From Chloroflexota bacterium (GTDB lineage Bacteria; Chloroflexota; UBA6077; FW602-bin22; CADDYW01): a stretch of DNA of 45,483 nucleotides. The notes beneath the pieces were generated by a model. It saw only the letters and a list, made by a program, of their open reading frames with translations, did not search any database and was not told the origin of the DNA. Positions 37,351 through 44,057 of this stretch are shown in pieces. Location: positions 1 through 45,483 of the forward strand of contig JAJPKB010000640.1 in assembly GCA_021323915.1 (NCBI GenBank), read 5' to 3'. Every line of letters starts with the position of its first letter. Positions within the stretch are counted from its first letter, which is position 1. Both the position numbers and the translations under genes were made by a program.

Positions 37351-39411
37351 TCAGCCGTCCCCCTCCGGCACCTCCCGGGGCGTCAGCGCGCGGGTTCGCT
37401 CGTACTCGGCGGCGGCGACCTCGGGCGTACAGCACGCCGAGCAGAGGTCCGGCGCGACCCAATAGCACGTCTTGCCGGTCCGCTCGACGCACCCCTGGCA
37501 ATTCTCGTCCGTACATCCACACAGCCAACAGACCCGCGCCGGATCCTCTGTCTCGTTCAGTGCCCTGGTGCAGTCCCCACAGCGCAATCCGTGCGCGTCG
37601 ATCGTGCTGCCCTCTTCCGCGATTTCGTCGGCCGAGCGGTGGCAGTCCGGACAGACGAAGTCCTCGTCCTCGGCCATTCCGACCGCCTCCATGAGCGCGG
37701 GGCTTACCCCTGCCGAATCATCTCGGGGACGCTCGCGTTGCGCCAGATACCAGTCCGTCCACTGGGGGGAGATCAGATCGTCAGCGTACGCCGCCAGTTC
37801 GGCGCCGAGAATCCCCTCCACCGCGATCTGCACCGCCGTCACGACACGCAGTCCTTTGAAATGCGCCGGGTCGTGGCCGCTCAGTTCAACGCCGTGGCGC
37901 TTGCTTGCCGCAGCCACCCCCTGGCTCGCGCGGAAAACGCTACACCGCGGCCCGCTCGCCGCCGTCGCCGAGAGGAGCGCAATCTCCGCGCTCCCGATCT
38001 GATCGACGTCAGTGAGCGAGTCGACGAGCTTCTCCAGCCGGGCGCGCTTCGCCTTCGCATCGTCACGCCGTGTCTTGTTCTGCGCCTTGCTCGCGATGGC
38101 CGCGAGTCGACGCCAGCGGTTGGGGTCCAGGCAGACCTCGACGACCCTCTTGCCGTCGAGCGCCTTCCCTCGACACGGACAATCCGCGCTACAGCCCGGC
38201 GGCGCGTGCTCCCAGCGCAGATTGATGTAGCTCCCGAGCCTCATCTCGGCGGTACGGGGGAGTGGCGGCACGCCTTTCTCGACGACACCCTCGTGAACCA
38301 CGTGCTCCTGCTTCGCACGCGCTTTGGTCTCCGCCTCATGGGCAGCTTCCAGCTCGTCGAAGTGGGCCGGACGGAGGCAGACGTCACCGTAGCTGGCGCT
38401 GTGCCGCCGCGCGGCGAAGGGACAATCCCGGCAAACCGCGCGATCGAAGTGCGCCTGATCCAGGAGCCGGATGGCCTTCGCAAGGAGAAGCGCCTGGCAC
38501 GCCGGGAAAAAGTCACCAAGATCTTTCTCGAGCTGGGCCGATGGCCAGTGGTGAGCCACGGCCGCGGCCGCTAACACACTGGCCACCTCCGGGAATTGTG
38601 CATATTTGGCCAGCGCGATGCCGTGGCTCGCCGAGAGCGTTCCGGTGCGGACGTGTTCCTGGACGTCGGCCGGCAGCGTCAGCAGCCGCTCGTAGTTTGC
38701 CACGACGGGCTGACTCTTCCCGACCTCGGCGGCGATCTGCTTCTGTGTCAGGCCCGCGATCCGCCGCAAGGCCGCGTAGCCCTCGGCTCGCTCGATCGGG
38801 TCCAGGTCCACGCGTTTCTCGTTCTCGGTAATTGCCCACCGCAGTGCCGTCGCATCGTCGACCTCGCCCCTGTCGATAATCGGCACGGACTCGATCTCCG
38901 CGATCTCGGCGGCCCGCCAGCGCCGCTCACCGCAAATGATCTCGTATGCCTCGTCGGGCCAGCGACGGAAGCGGATCACCCGCTCGTGCTCCTGAGGCGC
39001 CTGGACGTCGACGACGTCGATGCGCCAGCCGAGCGTCTCGCCGACGTACCGATAGATCTCGCCGACCAGCCCGGGCGCCAGATCTGTATACCAGTTCGCC
39101 TCGTCGAGGTCGCCCGGTCGGCTCCGCGTGACCTGGTCATGCACGACCTTGAGCGTCGCTACGAGACTTTGGCCTGGCCACAAGCCCTCCAGCGCTTGGT
39201 GGGCGCGGGTCCCGTCGGCGGGGACATAGGGCCGCTGCCGCACGACGATGGGCTGGAGCATTCCTTCGGTCCGCAGCGACTCCGCCAGATCGGCGAGATC
39301 CTCGGCCGAGAATCGCTTCCTCGGATTGAAGGGGCTCGGAAATATGCTGGTCCGCGGGACAAGCTTCACCCGTTCGCTCACGGTGGGTTGGGAGACGACG
39401 TCGACAGCCAT
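37351..39411 (-). CDS. Large ParB-family protein with zinc-rich C-terminus (686 aa)
   Basis: ParB N-terminal domain split by an insertion: NPRK and a DLAESLRTEGMLQPIVV strand-helix (29-57), about 95 extra residues, then the CTP-binding motif GERRWRA (161-167). HTH at about 205-245 (LTQKQIAAEVGKSQPVVANY). A long middle region carries Cys clusters (RDCPFAARRH, CSADCPCRGK). The last 100 residues have CPDC, CGDC, CWLCGC, CQGC, CSACC clusters. Twice the usual ParB length. Phage ParB-like proteins may organise DNA, regulate or modify; there is no ParA here, so partition is doubtful. Confidence 0.85.
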   Translation of the reverse strand: MAVDVVSQPTVSERVKLVPRTSIFPSPFNPRKRFSAEDLADLAESLRTEGMLQPIVVRQRPYVPADGTRAHQALEGLWPGQSLVATLKVVHDQVTRSRPGDLDEANWYTDLAPGLVGEIYRYVGETLGWRIDVVDVQAPQEHERVIRFRRWPDEAYEIICGERRWRAAEIAEIESVPIIDRGEVDDATALRWAITENEKRVDLDPIERAEGYAALRRIAGLTQKQIAAEVGKSQPVVANYERLLTLPADVQEHVRTGTLSASHGIALAKYAQFPEVASVLAAAAVAHHWPSAQLEKDLGDFFPACQALLLAKAIRLLDQAHFDRAVCRDCPFAARRHSASYGDVCLRPAHFDELEAAHEAETKARAKQEHVVHEGVVEKGVPPLPRTAEMRLGSYINLRWEHAPPGCSADCPCRGKALDGKRVVEVCLDPNRWRRLAAIASKAQNKTRRDDAKAKRARLEKLVDSLTDVDQIGSAEIALLSATAASGPRCSVFRASQGVAAASKRHGVELSGHDPAHFKGLRVVTAVQIAVEGILGAELAAYADDLISPQWTDWYLAQRERPRDDSAGVSPALMEAVGMAEDEDFVCPDCHRSADEIAEEGSTIDAHGLRCGDCTRALNETEDPARVCWLCGCTDENCQGCVERTGKTCYWVAPDLCSACCTPEVAAAEYERTRALTPREVPEGDG

Positions 39412-39532
39412 AAAACGTTTGCGCGGCGGGGACTGTTGGCTTTAGCCGACAGAGGAAGCCGCGCCCGAGCCACAGGCTCGGAACCTCCTTTCGTTGCAGA
39501 ATCGCTCGATTTGTCGGCGTCAGCTGAGGCCT
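39412..39532 (-). promoter_or_regulatory. Structured leader between initiator and parB-like genes
   Basis: On the minus strand an AAAGGAGG lies about 80 bases before the ParB ATG, followed by hairpin CCGAGCC-TGT-GGCTCGG, then GCGCGGC...GCCGCGC enclosing a smaller GGC-TAAA-GCC stem. A further palindrome (39516-39549) spans the upstream gene's stop. A GTG-started leader frame overlaps into parB. The fold could bring the distant ribosome site near the start, or sense a ligand. Confidence 0.4.
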
Positions 39533-40438
39533 TCAGGCCTCAGCTGACGCTTTCGCTTTTCTCTTGGGTCCCTCTGGGCGCGCGATCTGCTCGGACAAGA
39601 TCCGGGCAAAGGTGTGCCAAAATCCGTCTAGTCCCTCCTCCCTTCGCTGTTCGGATACTGCCCGAATCGCGGCCGACCGGACTTGCTCGGGGGATGCCCC
39701 CACCGCGTGCGCGCGCTGGCTCAGACCGCGCTCGACGCTCGCGGTTTTCGACAGGCAGCCCAGCCGAAAGACCACGTCGCCGGCGATCGCGAGATACGGA
39801 CGGTCTGATGTGTTTGCCTGTGCCCTTTGCCATGACTCTTCTTCTCTTTCCTCTTCTTCCCATGAATCTTTTCCATGAGGTAGCACCGGCGGGCCGGGGG
39901 TGGCCCGCATGTGGGCCGGGGGTGGCCCGCATGTGGGCCGGGGGTGGCCCGCCGGCGGGCCACCCCCCTCTTCGAGCGGCAATATCTGCTGCTCCGCGAC
40001 GGAGGGGAGGGCAGACCGAGAGAGAGTGCTGACGATGCCGAAACGGGGAATTCTCTGCGCAATGGCCACCGACCGTGACTCCTCATCGACGAGTTCCTCC
40101 AGCCGACGCAGGAGGGGTTCAAGCCGATAGAGCGACGTGATCTTGGCTCCCGAGCTCGCCGTGCGACGCTCGACCTCGATCAGTCCTTTTGCCTCCAGGC
40201 CGCGAACGATCCGCTGCACCGTCGAGCGCGCAATGCCCATATGTTTTGCCAGGCGCCGCTCAGACGGGTACGGAGCACGGTCAGTCCAGCGGTACGAAAA
40301 CAACCGCACGATCAGCCAGCACTCGTCGCCGCTGAGCCCCAGCCGCGCCTGGAATTCGCCGAGCGCGTTCGGGTAGGTGCCGACGCCATGCGACCGAAAG
40401 AGCCGGCCATAGCGCTCCTCGAAGGTCCACTCTGGCAC
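39533..40438 (-). CDS. Lambda-O-like replication initiator with in-gene iterons (301 aa)
   Basis: N-terminal winged helix (FQARLGLSGDECWLIVRLFS, PSERRLAKHMGIARSTVQRI, GLEAKGLIEVERR; about 25-92) as in phage O/DnaD-type replication proteins. Residues about 157-187 are a Gly/Pro/His linker encoded by 22-bp DNA repeats, then an acidic stretch (SWEEEEREEESWQ). The C-terminal domain (about 235-290, VFRLGCLSKTASVERGLSQR) would bind a helicase loader or helicase. No phage helicase is visible, so it probably recruits the host's. Confidence 0.75.
   Translation of the reverse strand: MPEWTFEERYGRLFRSHGVGTYPNALGEFQARLGLSGDECWLIVRLFSYRWTDRAPYPSERRLAKHMGIARSTVQRIVRGLEAKGLIEVERRTASSGAKITSLYRLEPLLRRLEELVDEESRSVAIAQRIPRFGIVSTLSRSALPSVAEQQILPLEEGGGPPAGHPRPTCGPPPAHMRATPGPPVLPHGKDSWEEEEREEESWQRAQANTSDRPYLAIAGDVVFRLGCLSKTASVERGLSQRAHAVGASPEQVRSAAIRAVSEQRREEGLDGFWHTFARILSEQIARPEGPKRKAKASAEA
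39836..39967. other. Candidate phage replication origin (iterons plus pyrimidine tract)
   Basis: Three direct 22-bp units begin at 39891, 39913 and 39935 (GGGCCGGGGGTGGCCCGCAT core; the third is 18 of 22). A perfect 28-bp palindrome (39940-39967) follows. On the other side a 26-base all-pyrimidine tract (39836-39861) resembles the asymmetric melting element of lambda ori. All lies inside the initiator gene, as in lambda O. This is inferred from architecture only. Confidence 0.55.
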
Positions 40439-40442
40439 GCCG

Positions 40443-40637
40443 CTACGCCTCTCCCGCGCGATGATCAGGGTGCACCAGCAACGCGTGAATCCTCTGGCAT
40501 GTGGCGATGCGTGCCGCGACGTGGGGATCCTCCCGATCCACCGCCCCGATGACCGCGCCGCAGAGGCGACAGAGGAGGGGGGTCCATTTCCCTGGTCGGG
40601 GTGCGTCGCTCTGCGCTTTCTCTCCCCACCGGTGCAT
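40443..40637 (-). CDS. Small zinc-type hypothetical protein (64 aa)
   Basis: CRLCGAVIGAVDREDPHVAA then CQRIHALLVHPDHRAGEA: CxxC plus C...H, a probable zinc site. TGATG overlap with the upstream gene. Lies directly before the initiator. Unrecognised. Confidence 0.6.
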   Translation of the reverse strand: MHRWGEKAQSDAPRPGKWTPLLCRLCGAVIGAVDREDPHVAARIATCQRIHALLVHPDHRAGEA

Positions 40638-41104
40638 CAGGATCTCCGCCAATGGGCATGTCGCCAGTCGTAGCGTCCCGACCGTAGCGCGCCGAGTCGC
40701 CCGATGCACGAGCGTAGCAGCAGGCGCAGCGGAGGCCACCGCCGGACCTGGAGAGGACGGAGACGGATCCGCTCGTCGGATCCGCAGAAGGGCTGCACTC
40801 GTGCGTCGGGGATCTCGGGCAAGCACATCGCGCTCGGATACACCCCTTCCAGGGCGAGCAGCGCGCGCCGTCCGGCCTCCTCCAGACGGGTAAGGTGATC
40901 GTTTGTCAGCGCCGCGGGTTCATGGCGCGCCAGGGCCACGGCCCGGATCGTTGTCCGGACGAACGCGGTGAGTTGGCCCAGTGCCGCGAACGCGTGGGCT
41001 TCCGCCTCGTCGTAGACGAGCGCAATCACATCGCCCGGACGCCCGCAGTGGGGCTTCACGATCAGCCAGCGATCATGACTGTCGGCTTCACGCAGATAGC
41101 GCAT
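40637..41104 (-). CDS. Hypothetical early protein (155 aa)
   Basis: N-terminal domain with VKPHCGRPGDVIALVYDEAE, helices in the middle (LTAFVRTTIRAVALARHEPA, TRLEEAGRRALLALEGV) and a basic, low-complexity C-terminus. ATG 41104 is chosen, with AGGAGGAG 12 bases before; GTG 41113 is possible but closer to that site. No family recognised. Confidence 0.55.
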   Translation of the reverse strand: MRYLREADSHDRWLIVKPHCGRPGDVIALVYDEAEAHAFAALGQLTAFVRTTIRAVALARHEPAALTNDHLTRLEEAGRRALLALEGVYPSAMCLPEIPDARVQPFCGSDERIRLRPLQVRRWPPLRLLLRSCIGRLGALRSGRYDWRHAHWRRS

Positions 41105-41109
41105 GCTAC

Positions 41110-41454
41110 TCACGCACTCCTCCTCTGCACGCACCCGTGGGGTCCCGGCCGAAACCCCCCGGTTGTCTGCTGCAGACGCCAATCACCGTACCCGCGGAGC
41201 GGCATGCTCCAGACGTGTCTGCCGCAGACGGGGCAGAGTCCTCGCATGCGGAGCTGGGGAGAATCGGGATAGCCGGAGAGCAAAAAGGTATCAATCCCCA
41301 CCGTGACGCTCGCGCGCCCAGCGGGGACCATCACCTCCTGCCCGGTGAGGGTGAAGATCATCGCCGAGAGCACCGCTGCCAAAAGCAGCGGCTCCGGATC
41401 CGGACAGCCGACGATGGTTGGAACAGCTGATGAGTATTCAGGTATACTATACAT
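41110..41454 (-). CDS. Hypothetical protein with CxxC and membrane-like N-terminal part (114 aa)
   Basis: PLLLAAVLSAMIFTLTGQEV is a moderately hydrophobic stretch, then GLCPVCGRHVWSMPLRGYGD with a CxxC. Possibly a small zinc protein. AAAGGATGCT precedes ATG 41454, which follows a strong hairpin at 41476-41515. Confidence 0.5.
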   Translation of the reverse strand: MYSIPEYSSAVPTIVGCPDPEPLLLAAVLSAMIFTLTGQEVMVPAGRASVTVGIDTFLLSGYPDSPQLRMRGLCPVCGRHVWSMPLRGYGDWRLQQTTGGFRPGPHGCVQRRSA

Positions 41455-41475
41455 AGCATCCTTTCGCTGCGCGTC

Positions 41476-41515
41476 GCGCGCATGCGGCAGAAGAGAGTCC
41501 GTCCCGCATGCGCGC
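41476..41515. repeat. 12-bp perfect inverted repeat upstream of 41454
   Basis: GCGCGCATGCGG (41476-41487) pairs with CCGCATGCGCGC (41504-41515) around a 16-base loop. It lies in the only gap of this early stretch, just before the ribosome site of the next gene. No U-run follows in either direction, so it is not a simple terminator. It could be an operator or RNA-level control. Confidence 0.6.
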
Positions 41516-41536
41516 AACCTCTTTCGGGTTCGGCAT

Positions 41537-41725
41537 CTATGCAGCCGAGGGCAAATACGGGGGCGCTGCCGCGCCGGGCGGGCAACGGTCAAGGTGCTGG
41601 TTGAAGCGCACAAACGCGGCGTTGAGTTGGAAGCTCAGCTTGTCGATGTCCGCCAGGATCGACTGGAGTTCCATCGCCCATTCCTGGCCACTGGCCAGGC
41701 GCCGCTCACGCTCGAAAGCACTCAC
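41537..41725 (-). CDS. Small coiled-coil protein (62 aa)
   Basis: Heptad pattern LASGQEWAMELQSILADIDK followed by LSFQLNAAFVRFNQHLDRC. AAAGGAAG precedes GTG 41725, which overlaps the upstream stop as GTGA. No family recognised. Confidence 0.55.
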   Translation of the reverse strand: MSAFERERRLASGQEWAMELQSILADIDKLSFQLNAAFVRFNQHLDRCPPGAAAPPYLPSAA

Positions 41726-42135
41726 CTTCCTTTACTCCTTGTCTTCAGACTAACGACAGACGGTACGCCGTCTGCCGTCAATGAGACCGCGTCGACCTCG
41801 CAGCCAGATTCCAACAGGCGCAACCGGAGTTCGATGCGCACCTGCTCACCGCTGAGCAGGCGACGGAGCAGATCAGGGACAACGAGCAAATTATCCGCGC
41901 GGGGCGTCTCGGCGCTGCCCTGTGCCAGAAGACGCTCGACGTCGGCACGCAGGATCTGCCAATGGCTACCGACCTTCCCGCCCGGCTTGCGCGCCGGCAC
42001 CGGGAAGGTGCCGTGCTCGAGCATCTTGTAGGTCCGCCCGCGGGTCAGCCCAAGCATCGTTCCTGCCTGCTCGGCGGTAAGTACCGCCGCGTCCGGATTC
42101 CGCACCGGACGCACGTACCGCCGCTGTCCCTTCAT
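41722..42135 (-). CDS. HTH_17-type DNA-binding protein (137 aa)
   Basis: Helix-turn-helix of the excisionase type (VLTAEQAGTMLGLTRGRTYK then HGTFPVPARKPGGKVGSHWQ, ILRADVERLL). The C-terminal half (VRIELRLRLLESGCEVDAVS) is uncharacterised. ATG 42135 overlaps the upstream stop as TGATG. Second gene of the early operon; could be a Cro-type or replication-region regulator. Confidence 0.7.
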   Translation of the reverse strand: MKGQRRYVRPVRNPDAAVLTAEQAGTMLGLTRGRTYKMLEHGTFPVPARKPGGKVGSHWQILRADVERLLAQGSAETPRADNLLVVPDLLRRLLSGEQVRIELRLRLLESGCEVDAVSLTADGVPSVVSLKTRSKGR

Positions 42136-42341
42136 CACTTCTTCGCCTTCGGCGCTTGAGCGACTTTCTTTACCGTGACACGGAACCGCACCATCCAACC
42201 GTGGAACGTCCGGGGATTCACCCCGAGCGACTCGGCGGCCCGGTAGATCGTGCCGTGGCGCGTGTAGGCATCGGCGACGATCTCCGCGATCGGCCTTCCA
42301 TACGCCGACTCGAGCTTTTCAATTCTCGGATTCTTGCGCAC
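42135..42341 (-). CDS. Small HTH protein, first early gene (68 aa)
   Basis: YGRPIAEIVADAYTRHGTIY then RAAESLGVNPRTFHGWMVRF is a helix-turn-helix. GAGG lies five bases upstream of GTG 42341. As the first gene from the leftward early promoter, in the position of cro, it is a candidate antirepressor or Cro-like regulator, although its fold class differs from Cro. Confidence 0.7.
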   Translation of the reverse strand: MRKNPRIEKLESAYGRPIAEIVADAYTRHGTIYRAAESLGVNPRTFHGWMVRFRVTVKKVAQAPKAKK

Positions 42342-42354
42342 TGTTACCTCTTTG

Positions 42355-42460
42355 TCACTCTTCGTGAGTTCGCGGCGTGCCCCGCTAGCCCGTCGACCAA
42401 CCTCACAAGAAGTGAGCAGATAGTAACAGATCGTTTTGTCCGTGTCAAGACTTTTTGTGA
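42355..42460. promoter_or_regulatory. Lysis-lysogeny switch: early promoter and three operators
   Basis: Leftward promoter TTGACA (42448-42443), 17-bp spacer, TACTAT (42425-42420). Two exact TCAC-N5-GTGA sites occur at 42355-42367 and 42403-42415, and a half-matching one (AGAC-N5-GTGA) at 42448-42460 over the -35. They lie between the divergent early gene and the repressor gene, as operators of a CI-like protein would. Confidence 0.75.
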
Positions 42461-42473
42461 GAAAATCAGCACG

Positions 42474-42887
42474 ATGAGTGATGCACTGCTCATCGGCGTT
42501 CGGAGCCCGGGAGCGAGCGTGCCCCCCAAGAAGAGCCAGTATTATGTCCGTCTCGGCGCGCGGATCCGCGCTGCCCGCGAGGCGGCGAATATCACCCAAA
42601 GCGAACTCGCCGAGCGCATTGGAGTCACGTCTTCCGCGGTGACAATGTGGGAGGGTGGTGCGCGGGCGATCTCGATCGAATATCTCGATCGGCTTGCGCG
42701 TGTCCTTGACCGCCCCCTGCAGTTTTTCCTGCCCAGTGAGACGACGGCCGAGCCGGAGCTGGAGCCGTTGATCGAACAGATCAATCGCGAGGCTTTCGTG
42801 TCCCCGAAGGCACGCCGCTGGGTCGTCGACATCCTCGCGGGCGAGTTGGAAGAGTGGCGACGGGAACAGCGCCGAGAGGAGGAATAA
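42474..42887 (+). CDS. CI-like XRE repressor (137 aa)
   Basis: Lambda-repressor-type HTH: LGARIRAAREAANITQSELA, ERIGVTSSAVTMWEGGARAI, LARVLDRPLQFFL. The C-terminal part (LIEQINREAFVSPKARRWVV) is helical, short, and lacks an S24 LexA-type peptidase, so induction would rely on the neighbouring ImmA/IrrE protease rather than self-cleavage. The ribosome site is weak. First gene of the lysogeny operon and divergent from the early operon. Confidence 0.9.
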   Translation: MSDALLIGVRSPGASVPPKKSQYYVRLGARIRAAREAANITQSELAERIGVTSSAVTMWEGGARAISIEYLDRLARVLDRPLQFFLPSETTAEPELEPLIEQINREAFVSPKARRWVVDILAGELEEWRREQRREEE

Positions 42888-42898
42888 GGTGAGTCCGC

Positions 42899-42926
42899 TT
42901 GACAGTTGCTGGCTTGATCGTGTAGC
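42899..42926 (+). promoter_or_regulatory. Possible internal promoter before the ImmA gene
   Basis: TTGACA (42899-42904), 16-bp spacer, weak -10 TGTAGC. It might give extra transcription of protease, lipoprotein and integrase. Only the -35 is convincing. Confidence 0.3.
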
Positions 42927-42979
42927 CTGCCGGTCGGCGGCAAGATGTGCTGCAACGTCATTATTCGTCGGAGATTGCC

Positions 42980-43477
42980 GTGTTCTGGGACGAGCTAGAC
43001 GACCATGCGCGGTCGCTCGCCCGGACCCACCTCCGGGCGGTTGGCACTCCCATCGACGGCCCAACGGCGCTGCGGCCGATCGCCGCGTTCCTCGATGTGC
43101 GACTCGTTATCCGTCCGTGTTGGGACGACCCGTTGTTTACCGGTATCAGCTTGATCGGCGACGATGGCTTTCGACTGGTCATCGTCAACGAACTCTTGGC
43201 GCCGCCGCGCCGCGCGTTCACTCTTGCGCACGAGCTTGGACACGTGGCCATGGAGCACCGGCCGCCGCGCCGCGCGATGTGCGAGCGTCTTGCGAATGTC
43301 TATGCGGCGGAGTTGCTTATGCCGTACGATCGTCTGGTCCGTCAGGTGCGTCGCTTCGGTGCCAATCCCCGCATCCTCGCCCAGTGCAACGGCGTCTCGC
43401 TCTCCGCTATGCGGCGGCGCCTCGAGGCGCTTCAGAGGCAACTTGAACTTGGAGGGGGCGATGAAGATTTCTTCTGA
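42980..43477 (+). CDS. ImmA/IrrE-family metallopeptidase (165 aa)
   Basis: Zinc protease motif H84-E-L-G-H88 (AFTLAHELGHVAMEH) and downstream ANVYAAELLMP, with a C-terminal winged segment (CNGVSLSAMRRRLEAL). In ICEBs1 and related phages this protease cleaves the adjacent XRE repressor to trigger induction. GTG 42980 with GGAG six bases upstream is chosen over GTG 42947. Directly downstream of the repressor, which supports that role here. Confidence 0.9.
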   Translation: MFWDELDDHARSLARTHLRAVGTPIDGPTALRPIAAFLDVRLVIRPCWDDPLFTGISLIGDDGFRLVIVNELLAPPRRAFTLAHELGHVAMEHRPPRRAMCERLANVYAAELLMPYDRLVRQVRRFGANPRILAQCNGVSLSAMRRRLEALQRQLELGGGDEDFF

Positions 43478-44054
43478 CCTGGCAGTAGGCATCGTGGTGA
43501 GTCTCGTAGCTCCCCTGCTGCTGCTCGCTTGTGCTTCCCCTGCCGCGACGGCGACATCTGTCCCGGTCACGGCCACCCCGCCTCCGTCCGCCACTCCTCT
43601 CCCCGCTCCCACCGCGGTCCCGACCCCATCTGCCACGGTGACATCGGAAGACAAGCTCCGTCAGGCCGTGCACCGTACCCCCCTGCTCGGAAAGATCGAT
43701 CGACTCCAGGTCTTCCCCAGCGCCGGCCAGCCCGGATTGTGGATCGTCGACATCCACGAGCAAATTGCGGACAATCTCACGGACAGCATGGTTGCCAACG
43801 GCGCCCTGATGGATTTTGCCGCCATCAGCAAATCTGTGTATCAGGCCGGCGTCCCGCTTCAATGGGTCGCATGGACCGGTTCCTTCTCGATGCAGGACCA
43901 ATATGGACGGACGCGGGTTGAGGACGTGCTGGTCCTCAAGCTCCCCGCCGATCGGGGGAACACAATCGCCTGGCAGAACCTCGATGGGCATGGAGTCTAC
44001 GATCTCGCTGATCACATTGTGGTCGCGCCGGCATTTGCCCAGGCCCTCCGGTGA
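43461..44054 (+). CDS. Lysogeny-module lipoprotein with Thr/Pro linker (197 aa)
   Basis: Lipoprotein signal IVVSLVAPLLLLAC with C24, then TPPPSATPLPAPTAVPTPSA linker and a C-terminal globular domain (GLWIVDIHEQIADNLTDSMV, NGALMDFAAISKSVYQAGVP). GGAGGGGG precedes ATG 43461; overlaps the protease gene by 17 bp. Expressed with the repressor, so likely surface-exposed in lysogens, perhaps superinfection exclusion or host-fitness cargo. Confidence 0.75.
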   Translation: MKISSDLAVGIVVSLVAPLLLLACASPAATATSVPVTATPPPSATPLPAPTAVPTPSATVTSEDKLRQAVHRTPLLGKIDRLQVFPSAGQPGLWIVDIHEQIADNLTDSMVANGALMDFAAISKSVYQAGVPLQWVAWTGSFSMQDQYGRTRVEDVLVLKLPADRGNTIAWQNLDGHGVYDLADHIVVAPAFAQALR

Positions 44055-44057
44055 ACA

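Noticed and set aside
37351-39411. Plasmid-type partition (phage-plasmid lifestyle)
   Set aside because: No ParA and no clear centromere repeats are visible, while an integrase and att sites show chromosomal integration.
39891-39952. Iteron repeats considered as a CRISPR or terminator
   Set aside because: Contiguous repeats without spacers; palindrome has no U-run and lies within a coding frame.
37057-40032. Two long plus-strand open frames opposite the ParB-like and initiator genes
   Set aside because: Antisense shadows; they cross several real gene boundaries and look like reverse-complement composition.
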